DNA of 64,000 bases, taken from assembly GCF_964355755.1 (NCBI RefSeq), contig NC_092672.1, positions 30,376,501 to 30,440,500 on the forward strand. Reading direction: 5' to 3'. The notes below the pieces were generated by a model. It ran no database searches and had not been told where the DNA came from. It saw nothing but the letters and a program-made list of their open reading frames with translations. This document shows positions 45,710-57,200 of the stretch, piece after piece; positions within the stretch are counted from its first letter, which is position 1; the number at the start of each line of letters is the position of its first letter. A program made the translations under genes and the position numbers. The stretch is from Antedon mediterranea. Taxonomy: Eukaryota; Echinodermata; Crinoidea; Comatulida; Antedonidae.

Positions 45710-46651
45710 CTGAAAAGAATAATAATAATAATAATTATTATTATTATTATTATTAGAAGTTATTTCATTAGTTTACAACATAGAATTACTAACTCTGGTA
45801 AACCGAAGGCATTGCCGCAGAAACTACCTTATTATTTTTAAGGCAGAAGTTCGCAGCGAATTCAATAAATAAATAGGAGAAATGATTCTGTTATTTCATT
45901 ATAATACACTTATCGAAGATCGCAAAAGTTCATAAAAACTAACTCCAAAAGCAGTGTAATAAGATTGTGTTTATGTAGTGCATCTTGTGTATATGTTTGT
46001 CTTGTGGACAGGATTGCCACCCTTTAAAGATGTATTGTCCCAAAAAACATGAAAAATGAAGATTGATTAAATCAGACTTTATGTTATTTTGTAGTTTTAA
46101 TAAAGTGAATCACTTCCGTTGAAAAAAAACCGGAAAAAATATGTTTTCACTTATAAAATAACATGATAAATGGTTAGATTCAACCAAAAATCCATTGGAT
46201 GGCAGCAAATTTGACCATTTTTTGCTTTACATTTTTTTTTCGATCCAATTTTTGGTCAAAGTCAATAACTATTATGTGACTTTAAAATGGAATATTCAAC
46301 AACAAAAAATGTAAAAATGTATTTTTCAGGGGGGCAATACATCTTTAAGGATAGTGAATGGATTCGATTATGGCGGTTATGCTTTGCAATTTACCTAAAT
46401 ATTAAAAACAAAGCAAAACAAAACTACTCTGTATAATATATCTTTCACAAGGGGCTCATATACTTCGTTTGAAGTTTTACATAGGCCTACAATGAAATCA
46501 GTTTAACTATCTGGTTTAACTAGTAAAGTGTGTCAATCGACAATCGTACTGTAGCACTTGAATATCTGGTGTACAAACACCAAATCAAAATAAGTTTAAG
46601 ACTATTGCCTATAACTATGTAATACAATGATTTGCTCAAAATGATACTTAC
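45710..46651 (-). other. 5'-UTR intron of the KY-like gene
   Basis: The donor GTAAGTATC begins at 46651 and the acceptor TTCTTTTCAG ends at 45710, 27 nt before the ATG. The acceptor is preceded by an (AAT)n/(ATT)n microsatellite (45718-45756). The intron contains a MITE (46024-46348). Confidence 0.65.
46024..46348. mobile_element. TTAA-flanked MITE, copy 1
   Basis: Inverted ends AGATGTATTGTCCC and GGGGGCAATACATCT are bordered by TTAA on both sides (46024-46027 and 46345-46348), the target duplication typical of piggyBac-type elements. About 320 bp with no ORF. A diverged copy in opposite orientation is at 61288-61575. Confidence 0.75.
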
Positions 46652-46960
46652 TTAGAAAAGATGAAAGTGTCAGTATTCTTGAGGCCTGAGATCTTACGGT
46701 GGTGGTGTGGATAAGTTGAGTGATGATGGTTGTTAATACGTATTTTAATTCACAATCGATTAGAGTTTTCATTCATGTTAATTGTATAGACTAACCTCAT
46801 TTGCTCTTTATGTTTGCAATGGGCCTATAATAAATAATTTAATAATGTTTGGACTTTACACTGGATAGACAATGTACATATTATTGTAACCGTAGAGATC
46901 TCTATACAAACATGTTTGAAGTTGTTTGCTGCATTGTAGAATTATGACTTCAAGTAGGTC
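46652..46960 (-). promoter_or_regulatory. Untranslated first exon and promoter region of the KY-like gene
   Basis: The exon ends at 46652 before the donor. Further upstream, the block around 46850-46925 (ACTTTACACTGGATA, GACAATGTACAT) is shared with 52395-52480 upstream of TRIM copy 6, which suggests a common ancestral promoter. TSS and TATA are not determined. Confidence 0.4.
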
Positions 46961-48119
46961 TAGAGCAGACAATTTGATACTTATATGTATGCTTTGTATA
47001 CTGCAAGTACTTTTTGAAGTTTGAATTTGCCTCTTCGTGATTTGAATATATCGATATAGTTAGCGGTTTAATTATTAGCAATAATTTTAGATGTACAATG
47101 ACCCCATGCCACCTAACCCTAACCCCCTTTTCTCTCGTGAGGGTATATGTTCCCAACTTATCATCACTGTTTAATCGTTAACCAGTCTTTTTTTTTCTTT
47201 TTAATACATCGTTTAGCAATCACTTTAGACGTACTGTACATTGATCCCGTGTTTGCTAATTTAAACATGATGCTAGACTTTCCCTATAAAGTCTGTAGAT
47301 ATTTTCTTTTTTATGATAGTCCACCAGTCAGCGTTTCGATTGGTTGTCTGGAAACTACTGTATTTTCGAAATCAAATAATATACGTATGAAACGCCATAC
47401 ATGCCAAACTATTTATCTTTTTAACATATTTAGAACTTAGACAAACACGATGCTTTCATTAAGGTAAATGTTTCATTTTCACCTCTAAATTGAATCGGCT
47501 CACCATAATGTGTACACTTGTAGTAGTTGCATGTTTAGAGTAATTGGGTTTTTTTTCAATGTTTCGTAGAACTTTTATTTCGTTCGAAACATTTAGTAGC
47601 ATATATAATTACACATTTTTAAAACATAAAACCTTACTATATACAATACGGTACCTAACAGTTCTTACACTAAATTTGTAAAAAATGACTTTAAAACTTA
47701 TAGCTTTTAAGAAATATAATTTAATAATAATTTTTCTTTCACATTATCCCATTTCTGGTTTTTTTTTGCAACCATTATGATTTTCTTTTAAATGTGTAAG
47801 TTAAACACGGGTCAAGACTCAAAACTGGTTAGTACTGTTTGAATGCTATTTTTCTGTCTTCAGTCAACGTCAGTCCACAATTCATATGATTTTAAACAAT
47901 GGTTTGTTTTGCTTACAATATTGCAGCATTTTAAGTACAGAGTTTAATAATTAGAAAAATATTCAAGTTGGAAATGAATTGTTGATAGTATCGGGTGACA
48001 AAGCAGTCACGGGGTTCATGTACGAGGCCTTGAGGTTCGCGTACGTGGCCGTAGGATCAAGAATAGTCGCGGACATTAATTTTTTTAAATAACAATTAAA
48101 ACCTGCTTCGGGAGAACAC
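46961..48119. other. Intergenic, nothing recognised
   Basis: AT-rich; short open frames only, with no domain and no support. The unit boundary shared with 7920 begins near 48120. Confidence 0.4.
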
Positions 48120-49494
48120 TTGGGAGAGACCTTACTGAGTCATTTAACAATAACGAACACATCAATTATCTCAATATTCGGTCAAATATTCAGAATGCCA
48201 AAGAGAATTGTTTTATTTTTTTCCTGCGCGTTTACAAGAACCTAATCTCCATATTTAGCATTGGTACCGGTGGTCTCTTATTGTACGGAAGAAATCCGAT
48301 AACAGAGGTAGTGGTTGTTCTATTCATGTCGAGGAGTTTTAAATCTCATTCCTCAATTATTCATCAACATTTTTGTATTTATTTATATCAATTGGTTCAA
48401 ACATTCAATATATATCGACTTTGGTGTAAACAAATTACTGTAACTGGAAATTAGAAAAGTTAGTTTTACGTCCACTTCTTTTATATAATATTGTTGGAGC
48501 CAACATAATATTATTTTTAGCTATTTTTTCATAAATAAAATATACCTTGTTTATTCCAGTAAACGGCCCGCGTTAAATAAACGCCTTCCTCGAATAAACT
48601 CTCCATTAAACAGCATTTTGAATAAACTACTCGGGCCTTTATTTATTTCCTAGAATAAACACACATGCATATTATATACATTTCTATTTTAGTAGAATTC
48701 ATTGATTGACAAAATAATACTGTATACTGTTTACAAATCATTTCGATACAATTTTTACTCTATATTATCACTTTTCGATATTAAATGTGTTATGTTGGCT
48801 CTACACATGTGATTCAAATAAGCGTAAAATATAAATTATGAATGTTAAAACAAAAAAGACGAACATTTGTGAGAGATATTTTTATTCGTGTACAAATTTT
48901 ATCGGACTACCTTCCAACACAAACACACAATATCTAAAACTGAAGCAATTTAGAACAAATAATAAGTTTTACTTAAAATTAAATCACAACCAAAATTATT
49001 TTATTGTACCACAAATTAACCTTAAAAATTAAGTTCATTTACATTACTTATTTTTATAATTAATTATAGACCCCCTATTTCTAATAAAAATAAAGTAAAA
49101 CTACAATGCAATGATGATAAAAGACTGAAAGTTACATAGGGAAATTAAGAATTACACAGTAATTATGAATTACACATTTATTGCAGAATGCATAGGCCTG
49201 CTTATTTATACAAAATAGATACTAATGCAGTTAATATTATACAGCATTATTCGCCATCACTACATAAACCTGATAATTGAAAAAAAACAACAGTTTCACA
49301 GCATTCAAATAAAATGTTGCATTATTAAATAGCGATTACGACTTTTTTATTATAATTATATTTGTTTTCACAAGTTGTTATTTTTAATTAATAATTAATA
49401 ATGTTCACTATGGTTTGAATATGATTTTAGTGTTTTATTTAACCATAAAAGTGTATGTCGTAAGCTTAATGAAGCTAAGCTTATTAATGATTAT
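48120..49494. repeat. 3' flank of TRIM copy 6, duplicated unit
   Basis: It parallels 7920-10019 and, from 48780 on, also 1-753 and 27240-27921. It probably contains the 3' UTR. A 64-codon open frame at 48838-49032 is broken in the paralogous flanks and is not taken as a gene. Confidence 0.6.
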
Positions 49495-51666
49495 TTAATA
49501 ATTGAATATTTTCACTGTTTCGTCTCCATTATTTGCCACTGCTACTCTACGTGGATTGTGAGATATGATGCATAATCCTTGAGGATAGTTGATTCCATCG
49601 TCTGCTTTATCAATCCTTTTAATGAACTTTCCACTATTACTAAATAGCTGTAGTTTATGCCTACTTGATATTATGATGTTGTCATTATCATCAACTACTA
49701 CTCCTTCTGGGTACTTCACCTTACCATCTCCACGACCCTTATTCACAAGAACTTTAATAAACGTTCCTTCATTGTCAAATAGTTTTAAGCAGCTTTGGTT
49801 AAAGTAAAGTACAAAAATGTTTCCTTGTCTTGTAAGGGTGACATCACTGATGATAGCAATTGAAAACTCGGGAGGCCTATTACATAGTGCTATTTTCTTA
49901 ATCAGTTTTTCACTTTCAATATTAAACATGGCTACATTATCGTGATTAGCTACATACATGCCACGTGATGCTTCATCTACATGAATACCACGTGCATTTG
50001 TCAACTCTCCCTTACCAAATGATTTAACCACCTCACCATTCAAAGTGCATACTGTGATGCATTTGTTACCACGATCATTGAATGCTATATTACCATTGTT
50101 CATTAGGAACATGCTGTAGACACGCACACCTTCTGATAGTGTAACCTTACCAATGTATTTACCTGATTCTTTGTATTTGTAAATGCCGTTGTCGAAACAT
50201 GAAACAAGCAAGCAATCGTCTCCATATTTAACTACATCATAAACATATTTATCTATTTTCATAGTGTTTAATAATCCTTCTTTCTCTACTTTAATAGTCA
50301 TTGGTGACTTCTTAATGTGTTCACCGTCAACTCTAACATCAACCTTGCAAATCCCTGCATCTGTAAGCCTACATCTACCTATCAGAGTAAAGTCACCATT
50401 GTCATCTTCTTTTACTTCAGGGATAATAGTTTTTCCTGTTGGTTGTGTCAATGTAGCTTTTAAGTCATTTGCATGTATTTTACGTTCATCAGTTTTTATT
50501 ATTTTAACATCAATTGTTGGCAATGTCATACTCTCAGCTCCTCTTAATTCTAAATAGTCTGCTGCCCTCTGTGTTTTAACCATTCCAATATCCTTCTTCA
50601 ATGAAGCGATTTGTTGATTGTTTTTCACAAAGTTAATCTCAGCATTAACATCAGGTTTTGTTTTAGGTATTGCCTTGATCCTATCGTCCAGTGCTGTGAT
50701 GACGTCATTACCGGATAATATTGCCGTTGCTTCATTGCCCTTCCCTAGGTGTTGAAGCAAATTGGTGTTTGTATTTATATACGATATCGTCGTTGTAACA
50801 TCCTCTATATCGGCATCAGTCGCCTTTCTCTTGATTTTGTACATAGTCTCCACCTCACTTTTTAACTTGTCTTCACTTTCTTTTATTCTTCTGACCAAAT
50901 CCTTGACGTGATTTTCAATTCCTCTCAAACTATTTTCTCTGTTTTCATCTAGTTTCTTAACACGATCAGTCATTACTTTAAGATCATCATTTAATTTAGT
51001 TGTACATATTTTTGCCTCTCTCTCTAATCCTGTTGATGTTTGTTTAAACGTTTTAAACGCATCTTTTATGCTGATGGTCACGTGTTTGTCTTTTCCCTCC
51101 CATTCCTTGTGATCCATGATTGAACAGTGTATACAAATGGCAAGTTTACATATTTTACAAAACACAGTTAAAGGTTCATTGTGGACAGAACACAGAGGCG
51201 GATGCATGGCATTGATTTCATTTACACTCATAGATCGAACATCTTCCACTGAATGCAACTTGTGATTTTTGCAAGCTCGAATGTTCTTATGATGGTCACT
51301 ACATTCTTTGCACAAATATTGTCTGCAATCCTGACAGTAGGTTTTACCTTGACCTTCCTTTCCACAAATACAATTTATCTGATCTGTATTTGAAAAATGT
51401 TCAATTGTTTCTAACAAATTATTCAGAAACGTATTGGGTGGTAATTTCTTTAGACCTCCCTCTGGAATCTGATAAGATTTGGAGCAAATTGGACAGCTTA
51501 CTTTGTTAGTTTTCTTCAACCAGTTGTCAAGACAACTCAGACAGAAGCTGTGAAGACATGTTAAGGTTCTGGGTTCGGTGAGTCGATTAAAGCATATTTG
51601 GCACTCTAGAACCTTCTCATCAACATCTTCCAGAAATTTGGCCAAATCACCGCCGCCGCTAGCCAT
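49495..51666 (-). CDS. TRIM-NHL E3 ubiquitin ligase-like protein, copy 6 (intact)
   Basis: A single 723-aa coding exon. The N-terminus MASGGGDLAKFLEDVDEK differs from other copies (MA(S/T)SEL). RING C3HC4 (CQIC, CLHSFC, CPIC), B-box 1 (CICGKEGQGKTYCQDC), B-box 2 (CSVHNEPLTVFCKIC, CIHCSIMDHKEW), coiled coil, filamin domain and NHL propeller are all complete. The filamin domain carries two extra residues (GRCRLTDAGIC against GRCTSAGIC elsewhere), caused by a 6-bp insertion that creates TAAGCCTA at 50364-50371. The ATG at 51666 follows the acceptor TTCACAG (ending at 51679) by 12 nt. Upstream sequence differs from the other TRIM copies and resembles the KY promoter region. Confidence 0.93.
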   Translation of the reverse strand: MASGGGDLAKFLEDVDEKVLECQICFNRLTEPRTLTCLHSFCLSCLDNWLKKTNKVSCPICSKSYQIPEGGLKKLPPNTFLNNLLETIEHFSNTDQINCICGKEGQGKTYCQDCRQYLCKECSDHHKNIRACKNHKLHSVEDVRSMSVNEINAMHPPLCSVHNEPLTVFCKICKLAICIHCSIMDHKEWEGKDKHVTISIKDAFKTFKQTSTGLEREAKICTTKLNDDLKVMTDRVKKLDENRENSLRGIENHVKDLVRRIKESEDKLKSEVETMYKIKRKATDADIEDVTTTISYINTNTNLLQHLGKGNEATAILSGNDVITALDDRIKAIPKTKPDVNAEINFVKNNQQIASLKKDIGMVKTQRAADYLELRGAESMTLPTIDVKIIKTDERKIHANDLKATLTQPTGKTIIPEVKEDDNGDFTLIGRCRLTDAGICKVDVRVDGEHIKKSPMTIKVEKEGLLNTMKIDKYVYDVVKYGDDCLLVSCFDNGIYKYKESGKYIGKVTLSEGVRVYSMFLMNNGNIAFNDRGNKCITVCTLNGEVVKSFGKGELTNARGIHVDEASRGMYVANHDNVAMFNIESEKLIKKIALCNRPPEFSIAIISDVTLTRQGNIFVLYFNQSCLKLFDNEGTFIKVLVNKGRGDGKVKYPEGVVVDDNDNIIISSRHKLQLFSNSGKFIKRIDKADDGINYPQGLCIISHNPRRVAVANNGDETVKIFNY

Positions 51667-51678
51667 CTTGAAAATGAT

Positions 51679-52201
51679 CTGTGAACAATAATTAATAAAT
51701 TACCTTAACAGTATACTGTATATATATTTTTTTTAATGTGCATGTATAGGAACGATATTTTGTTATTTGTACATGTTCTAATTTCTTTACCTTTTTAGAT
51801 AATCGAACCGCCAAAAGAGAGCCAATATATACGACGATTAACGTACACAGTGTCTACTCAAGACGGTTGCGTAACACATTTTTTTTGGTTGAATATTCAT
51901 TAAAACAATGCCAATGTGGCCAACACGGCGTGCCATACATGTGTTTGAGCTGAAATCACATCTAGTTACGAACGTAGCTTTGTGATAAAGTATGATAAAA
52001 AATACAACCTTCCATAAAGCTACAATTTATATTGGAATATATGCAAATGGTGTATCCATATTCGTAGATCGTAAATCATTTAAAATATCGACAGCTCGCT
52101 ATGTTATATATCTTGATTCCTGGAGTATAGTAAGGGAAAAGCTATAAGAACTCTTTGTAATACAATGACTAATACATTATTTAACTTTAAGTAGTACTTA
52201 C
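51679..52201 (-). other. Predicted 5'-UTR intron of TRIM copy 6
   Basis: Donor CAAAG/GTAAGTAC beginning at 52201, acceptor TTCACAG ending at 51679. At 0.52 kb it is the shortest of the series. Confidence 0.6.
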
Positions 52202-52560
52202 CTTTGAATAGTGTTTGATATTTGTTAGATATTAGTGAGAGAGACGTTTCGATGACAGACAGGTTACTGGCTTACACTGTCGACCAAGTTGAGTGGTGTG
52301 AATGATTTCAATAAATCTAAATCTATCGTAGAGTTTGTATTCATGTAACTCGTGTAGATTATAGAGATTCGTTCTTTCTGTACAATCTAACAAGATAACA
52401 TCTGTACTTTACTCTGGATACCAGACAATGTACACATGATTGTTACCATAGGGATATATACGCACAGGTTTGAAGTGTTTACATTGATACGCTGCCACAA
52501 TTAACACACTTTTCCCAAAGACAAAACAGTATCATATTTTTGTTGAGATATTTATTAGAT
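52202..52560 (-). promoter_or_regulatory. Untranslated first exon and promoter region of TRIM copy 6
   Basis: Similar to the KY-gene first-exon region (46652-46960). Its distal part (about 52480-52560) also resembles 13260-13340 upstream of TRIM copy 2, so KY and TRIM promoters seem to descend from one sequence. Confidence 0.4.
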
Positions 52561-52889
52561 GCAGACTTTCATAATCAATGTGTGTACTTTAAATGCTGAT
52601 TGTTGAAACCACAATCCTTATGTAAGCTTGCGTCCCTCTAACATGGCCTAGCAAAACTCCGTTATTAACATAAACAAATCGCCGGTGTTGGTGACCTGGT
52701 GTGTGTAAATTCTGCTAGGCGATATGAAAGGGGTATTCGTCACACCAAGATGGCAATTGATTGTAGACGTGATTGTAGACGTAATTCTAGACGTCCAATT
52801 TGTAAATGTATTACATGTTTTTTGTTTGGTTAAATTGATTTTGTGTATGTGGGTGTCATATAAATAGATCACCCCTCCCCATTATACGA

Positions 52890-53010
52890 ATTACATGTTA
52901 GGAGTAATGGTGCAGCTTTCTAATGCATACTCTGTATCAACCTAAGGAGCACTGGTCTCATATCGACGCGTAGACACGTAGGCGTAATCTGGCAAATAGT
53001 GTACATTTCA
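52890..53010 (-). pseudogene. Decayed fragment of a KY-like gene (relic C)
   Basis: It aligns to the KY last exon near 41764-41880. Shared blocks: GGAGTAATG(G/T)TG(C/T)AG, CTGGTCTCATATCGA followed by CGTAG(A/G)CACGT, and TAATCTGGC. It has no intact frame. Confidence 0.7.
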
Positions 53011-53539
53011 ATTTTCAATATTTTCAATTATTTTCTTATTGATAATCATGAGAGACTCTTCTCAATACAATACCAGGTACGTTTATTATAATGCGAAAGC
53101 TTACATACAAACATGTACTAAAATATTCCAAATATTCATAAAAGCATAATTTATACATATATTTTGGTTATAATGTAATAATGCTATTGAACCTTGTATC
53201 GAACGTCTGTTGAATCAAGTCTAGCGCAACTTTCGGTGAGTTACAGAGGGCGCTGTACACATTTGTAAAAGTGAATACAATAAAGTAGATAAGTTACTTT
53301 ATATAATGCAATGTAAAATGTGATGTTTATAAACACATTTCACATTACATTAGTTTAGCTACTGTCATGGTAAACGTAACTACCCAATGCATACCAAAAT
53401 TAGGTTAATACATTTTTAACTTAATGTCACACCCCATTAAAAAGCTAACTTTGTTTATTTCATTTTGGTAATAGAGTTTAAAGTTAATTGTGTTCCATGA
53501 GAATAGCCCTAGGATTAATATCGTACAACAACACAAATT

Positions 53540-53860
53540 AAGTTTAATATTTCTTATAATGTGTAATAATGTTTGAAATAATCTTGTTGACAAACCTTAG
53601 GAGGTCAATCGATTTTCATTGAGTATTTACATTTTTAACATTTAAATCATTTATGTTATGACATAATTTGGTCATACTAATAACTGTTTATAAAACAGTT
53701 ACCTACTAATGTACACTGATCTCTTTGGTGATTTTGTTTTTCTCTCATCTCTACCTACTCTATTTCCTGCTAATATTCATAATAATTAAATATAATAAAA
53801 ATAATCCATTAAGCACCTGTACCGTGGTTATAGTATTGTAAAATGGTTGTTTGTTAACAG
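53540..53860. repeat. Segmental duplication shared with 7510-7860
   Basis: High similarity to 7510-7860, followed by a short match of CTTGACTTCTTCGTTTGC at 53944 versus 7887. Confidence 0.7.
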
Positions 53861-54291
53861 TTCAAACCTCTTTTATTTGGGTACTATTTTAGTAATTTCG
53901 ATCTAGTTACAATTATACAAAAAAAGCATATTTCGGCGAAAACTTGACTTCTTCGTTTGCTTCATGTTAACGGTATACAATATTCAAATTGAATTGTATA
54001 GACCATATCATTTTGGCATTTCTTCAGTTGACGTCATAAGTTGTACTATAACAACAACCATTATAATTATCCCAGATTTCTTCGATCATGATATTTTACA
54101 ACCTTTAACCCTTTATACGGGTACTTTTGATTTTGGGAAACGTGTATTAGGTCTCCTGTTTGGTTGCCCGTGCATTTAATGTATTTTATGACTTTTCTCT
54201 TCATTTTTGTTTATTCTTCAATTGTTTTGTATTGAACTATACTTTATAACCACGTTATACAAAATTTAAATTCTTCCCACAATCCTTTATA

Positions 54292-57200
54292 CTACCCACA
54301 ATCATCTGTAACTTTGTCGTTGAAAATGTTTGTACCACAGTCATTCTGAAAGAAATACAGTAACCTGTTATTACCGTGGTAGGATAGTTTGGTTAAAGAC
54401 CAAACATCTTGAATCTGACTGACGTAACGTAAATCCATAATAAACACATTGTTTAGGTATAGCCTTTTCACATGCAGGCCTACTGGGTAGATTAGAAAAG
54501 GTCACACTTGATTTTCTTGAATTTCATTTAATAATTTCTTTCCATTACTTGTAGTCTGGAGATAGATGTTCAGTGACTTTTGCCGTGGTGTGTAGTCATT
54601 ATTTGTTTGGTGGAAAATGTATAAACTCTATAAGAATTCTCTAAACAAAAATGTGTTCTGTCTCTGTTTTTCATGTGGAGAAATCGTACTATTTTTATCT
54701 TTTCAAAGCACATTGAGACTTCGGTACAATACGCTGTGTCAACATAAACACATTACGTTGACACAAAGTAGTAACTAGGACGTATAGTGATTAGTATTGT
54801 CCATGTAAAGTGGAGTGAACTCTAGTCTATGGATTACTTTAATGATACATAAATGCAATGTTTACGTTTGTTGTAGCTAAATGTAGTTATATATACATTC
54901 TAATAAATCCAATATGTTTAAAGATTAGTTGTAAGTAAGCTATATTAATAAACTCGTTATTTAAATTAGAGACAGCAGACAGTCAAAACAGCACCTTGTT
55001 ATCTGTACTGTATCTCTAACATTATATGTCAAGTATGATAAACACATTAGTGTAATGTAGTGTCACATGATCATACATCACGTGCGACGCCTGTATAATG
55101 TGAACGTTATGGCTAAGTTAGGCTTCTGGACTAGGGATTTTGATACAGGCGTAACATATGATATATATGAGACATTGTATCACATAAATTGGCATGATAC
55201 TGTACAGATTTTAAATGCAATTTGGAAATCGGCTAAAACGTGTTAAATCAATATACTGTAGTCTGTATGACATTTAACGCTGGTATAAATAAAAATGTAT
55301 CACTGTAAATTTCAATATTAGGCCTACTGTAACTAAATCTGCATCAAACCTGGGAAAAGTCACTACTCTTCCCTGATCAAACACTTTACCTGGTTATAGC
55401 AGTCTCTATCAGCTTCAAAATCTGGTTCACTACCATTCTCAAATCGAACATAACGTCGCATTTGTAATCGCCATTCAGTTCTAAAACAAAGAATAGATTA
55501 GATAACATAAAACAAAAATAGATATATTTATACAGCCATTAAACACATAAACGAGTGAAATAGTACATACAAAAAATAAAGTAGTAATAGACAGTTACCT
55601 TTGTCTGTTGCAAATCACCAACCCAATAATATAGACTAAAAGAACGACCACGAATGATACTGTTATCCACACGGCTACGTAGCTGATAGTTTTGTTCCTC
55701 GATATTAGTACGTTTGTATTCCTCATTGTCTGTTCATTTCTATTTTCTAGTAAAAAGAAGATTTGAGATTATTTGGTGGATTCAAACAAACAAATTCGAC
55801 TATATACAGCTTGTATACACATTGGGCATTAGTTTTTATTTATATTAAATATCATAGGTATCTCTTTGTATTCACTCTAAGTCGAGTATGGCTGAGTTCT
55901 ATTATAATCTTTAGCCTGTAAAAAGGAAACAGAAATGGGTACTTTTTCTGGTTAACCTTTTCGCTACCAAGATGGTTTTCCCAAAGAGCCAGTGCTTTGG
56001 ATATAACATAAATTGAAAATTGTAAACATATCAAAAAGATATCTCTAAGATAGAATATAATATGGTATGTATTATCTAATGAAAAAAGATAAATGAATTT
56101 ATTTAGATATTTCTTCATTGCGATATAATTGTTATATTATTGATGAAATAGTGTTACTTGCATCAAAAGAAGATTTGTTTTAATGAAATGAATTACTATT
56201 TTGGGGTGTTTTTTTTGCTAGGCCTAGTTTTATTTCCTTCTTTATTTTATATAATAGAATTTAAGAGAGCCCTTGAATACCAACATACATTTTGTGTCCT
56301 CAATGGGTTATCAAAAAATTAAAAAATATATTTTTTTTCTCTAAATTAGTTAAAACCTACATTACATTTAACAATATTTAATACTATGATTTATAATAAG
56401 CTGTAATAACATTACCACTAATTCTAGTTTTATCATTATTAATTCCAGCAGTTTTGCTTTTGGTGTCATATATGTGTTGCTGTATCGTACTTTCAGGTTG
56501 TGTTGTTGCTCTGTCAGTTAAAAGTGTTTCCATTGTATTTATAACTTGTAATGTCCTTTCCGTAACTAAACTCATATTTTTCGTACCAACAGAATCGCCA
56601 TTTTGGGAAACCATTGCTTTGTCTGCATAGTCGGGCATTGTAGAAACACTTTTGTTGGTCAACTCTTGAAAATGTTCTGAAATAGCTGTTTTTGCGGTAT
56701 CTAATGTACTCAAAGATTTTGGTCGAACACTTGTTGACTCGGTATCACGTGATTCTGTCCAATTTTCAGTTATAGTCTGCTCAACGATAGATGGCGTAAT
56801 GGTTGACAGATAAGTTTCATTTGTGAATAATTGTACATTTTTTGTAGCTGTTGACAGAAAAGTTTCATTCGTGAGTGTAGATTGTTGTATATTTTCTGTA
56901 GTCTTTTCATAGATATGATCTATTCCAGTGTAATTTTGTATAGCTGTTGACATATAAGTTTCATTCGTGAGTGTAGGTTGTTGTACATTTTCTGTATTAT
57001 TTCCATGGATACGATCTATTCCAGCGTAATTGTTTGTAGCTGTTGACATATAAGTCTCATTCGTGAGTGTAGGTTGTTGTACATTTTTTGTATTATTTCC
57101 ATGGATACGATCTATTCCAGTGTAATTGTTTGTAGCTGTTGACATATAAGTTTCATTCGTGAGTGTAGGTTGTTGTACATTTTCTGTAGTATTTCCATGG

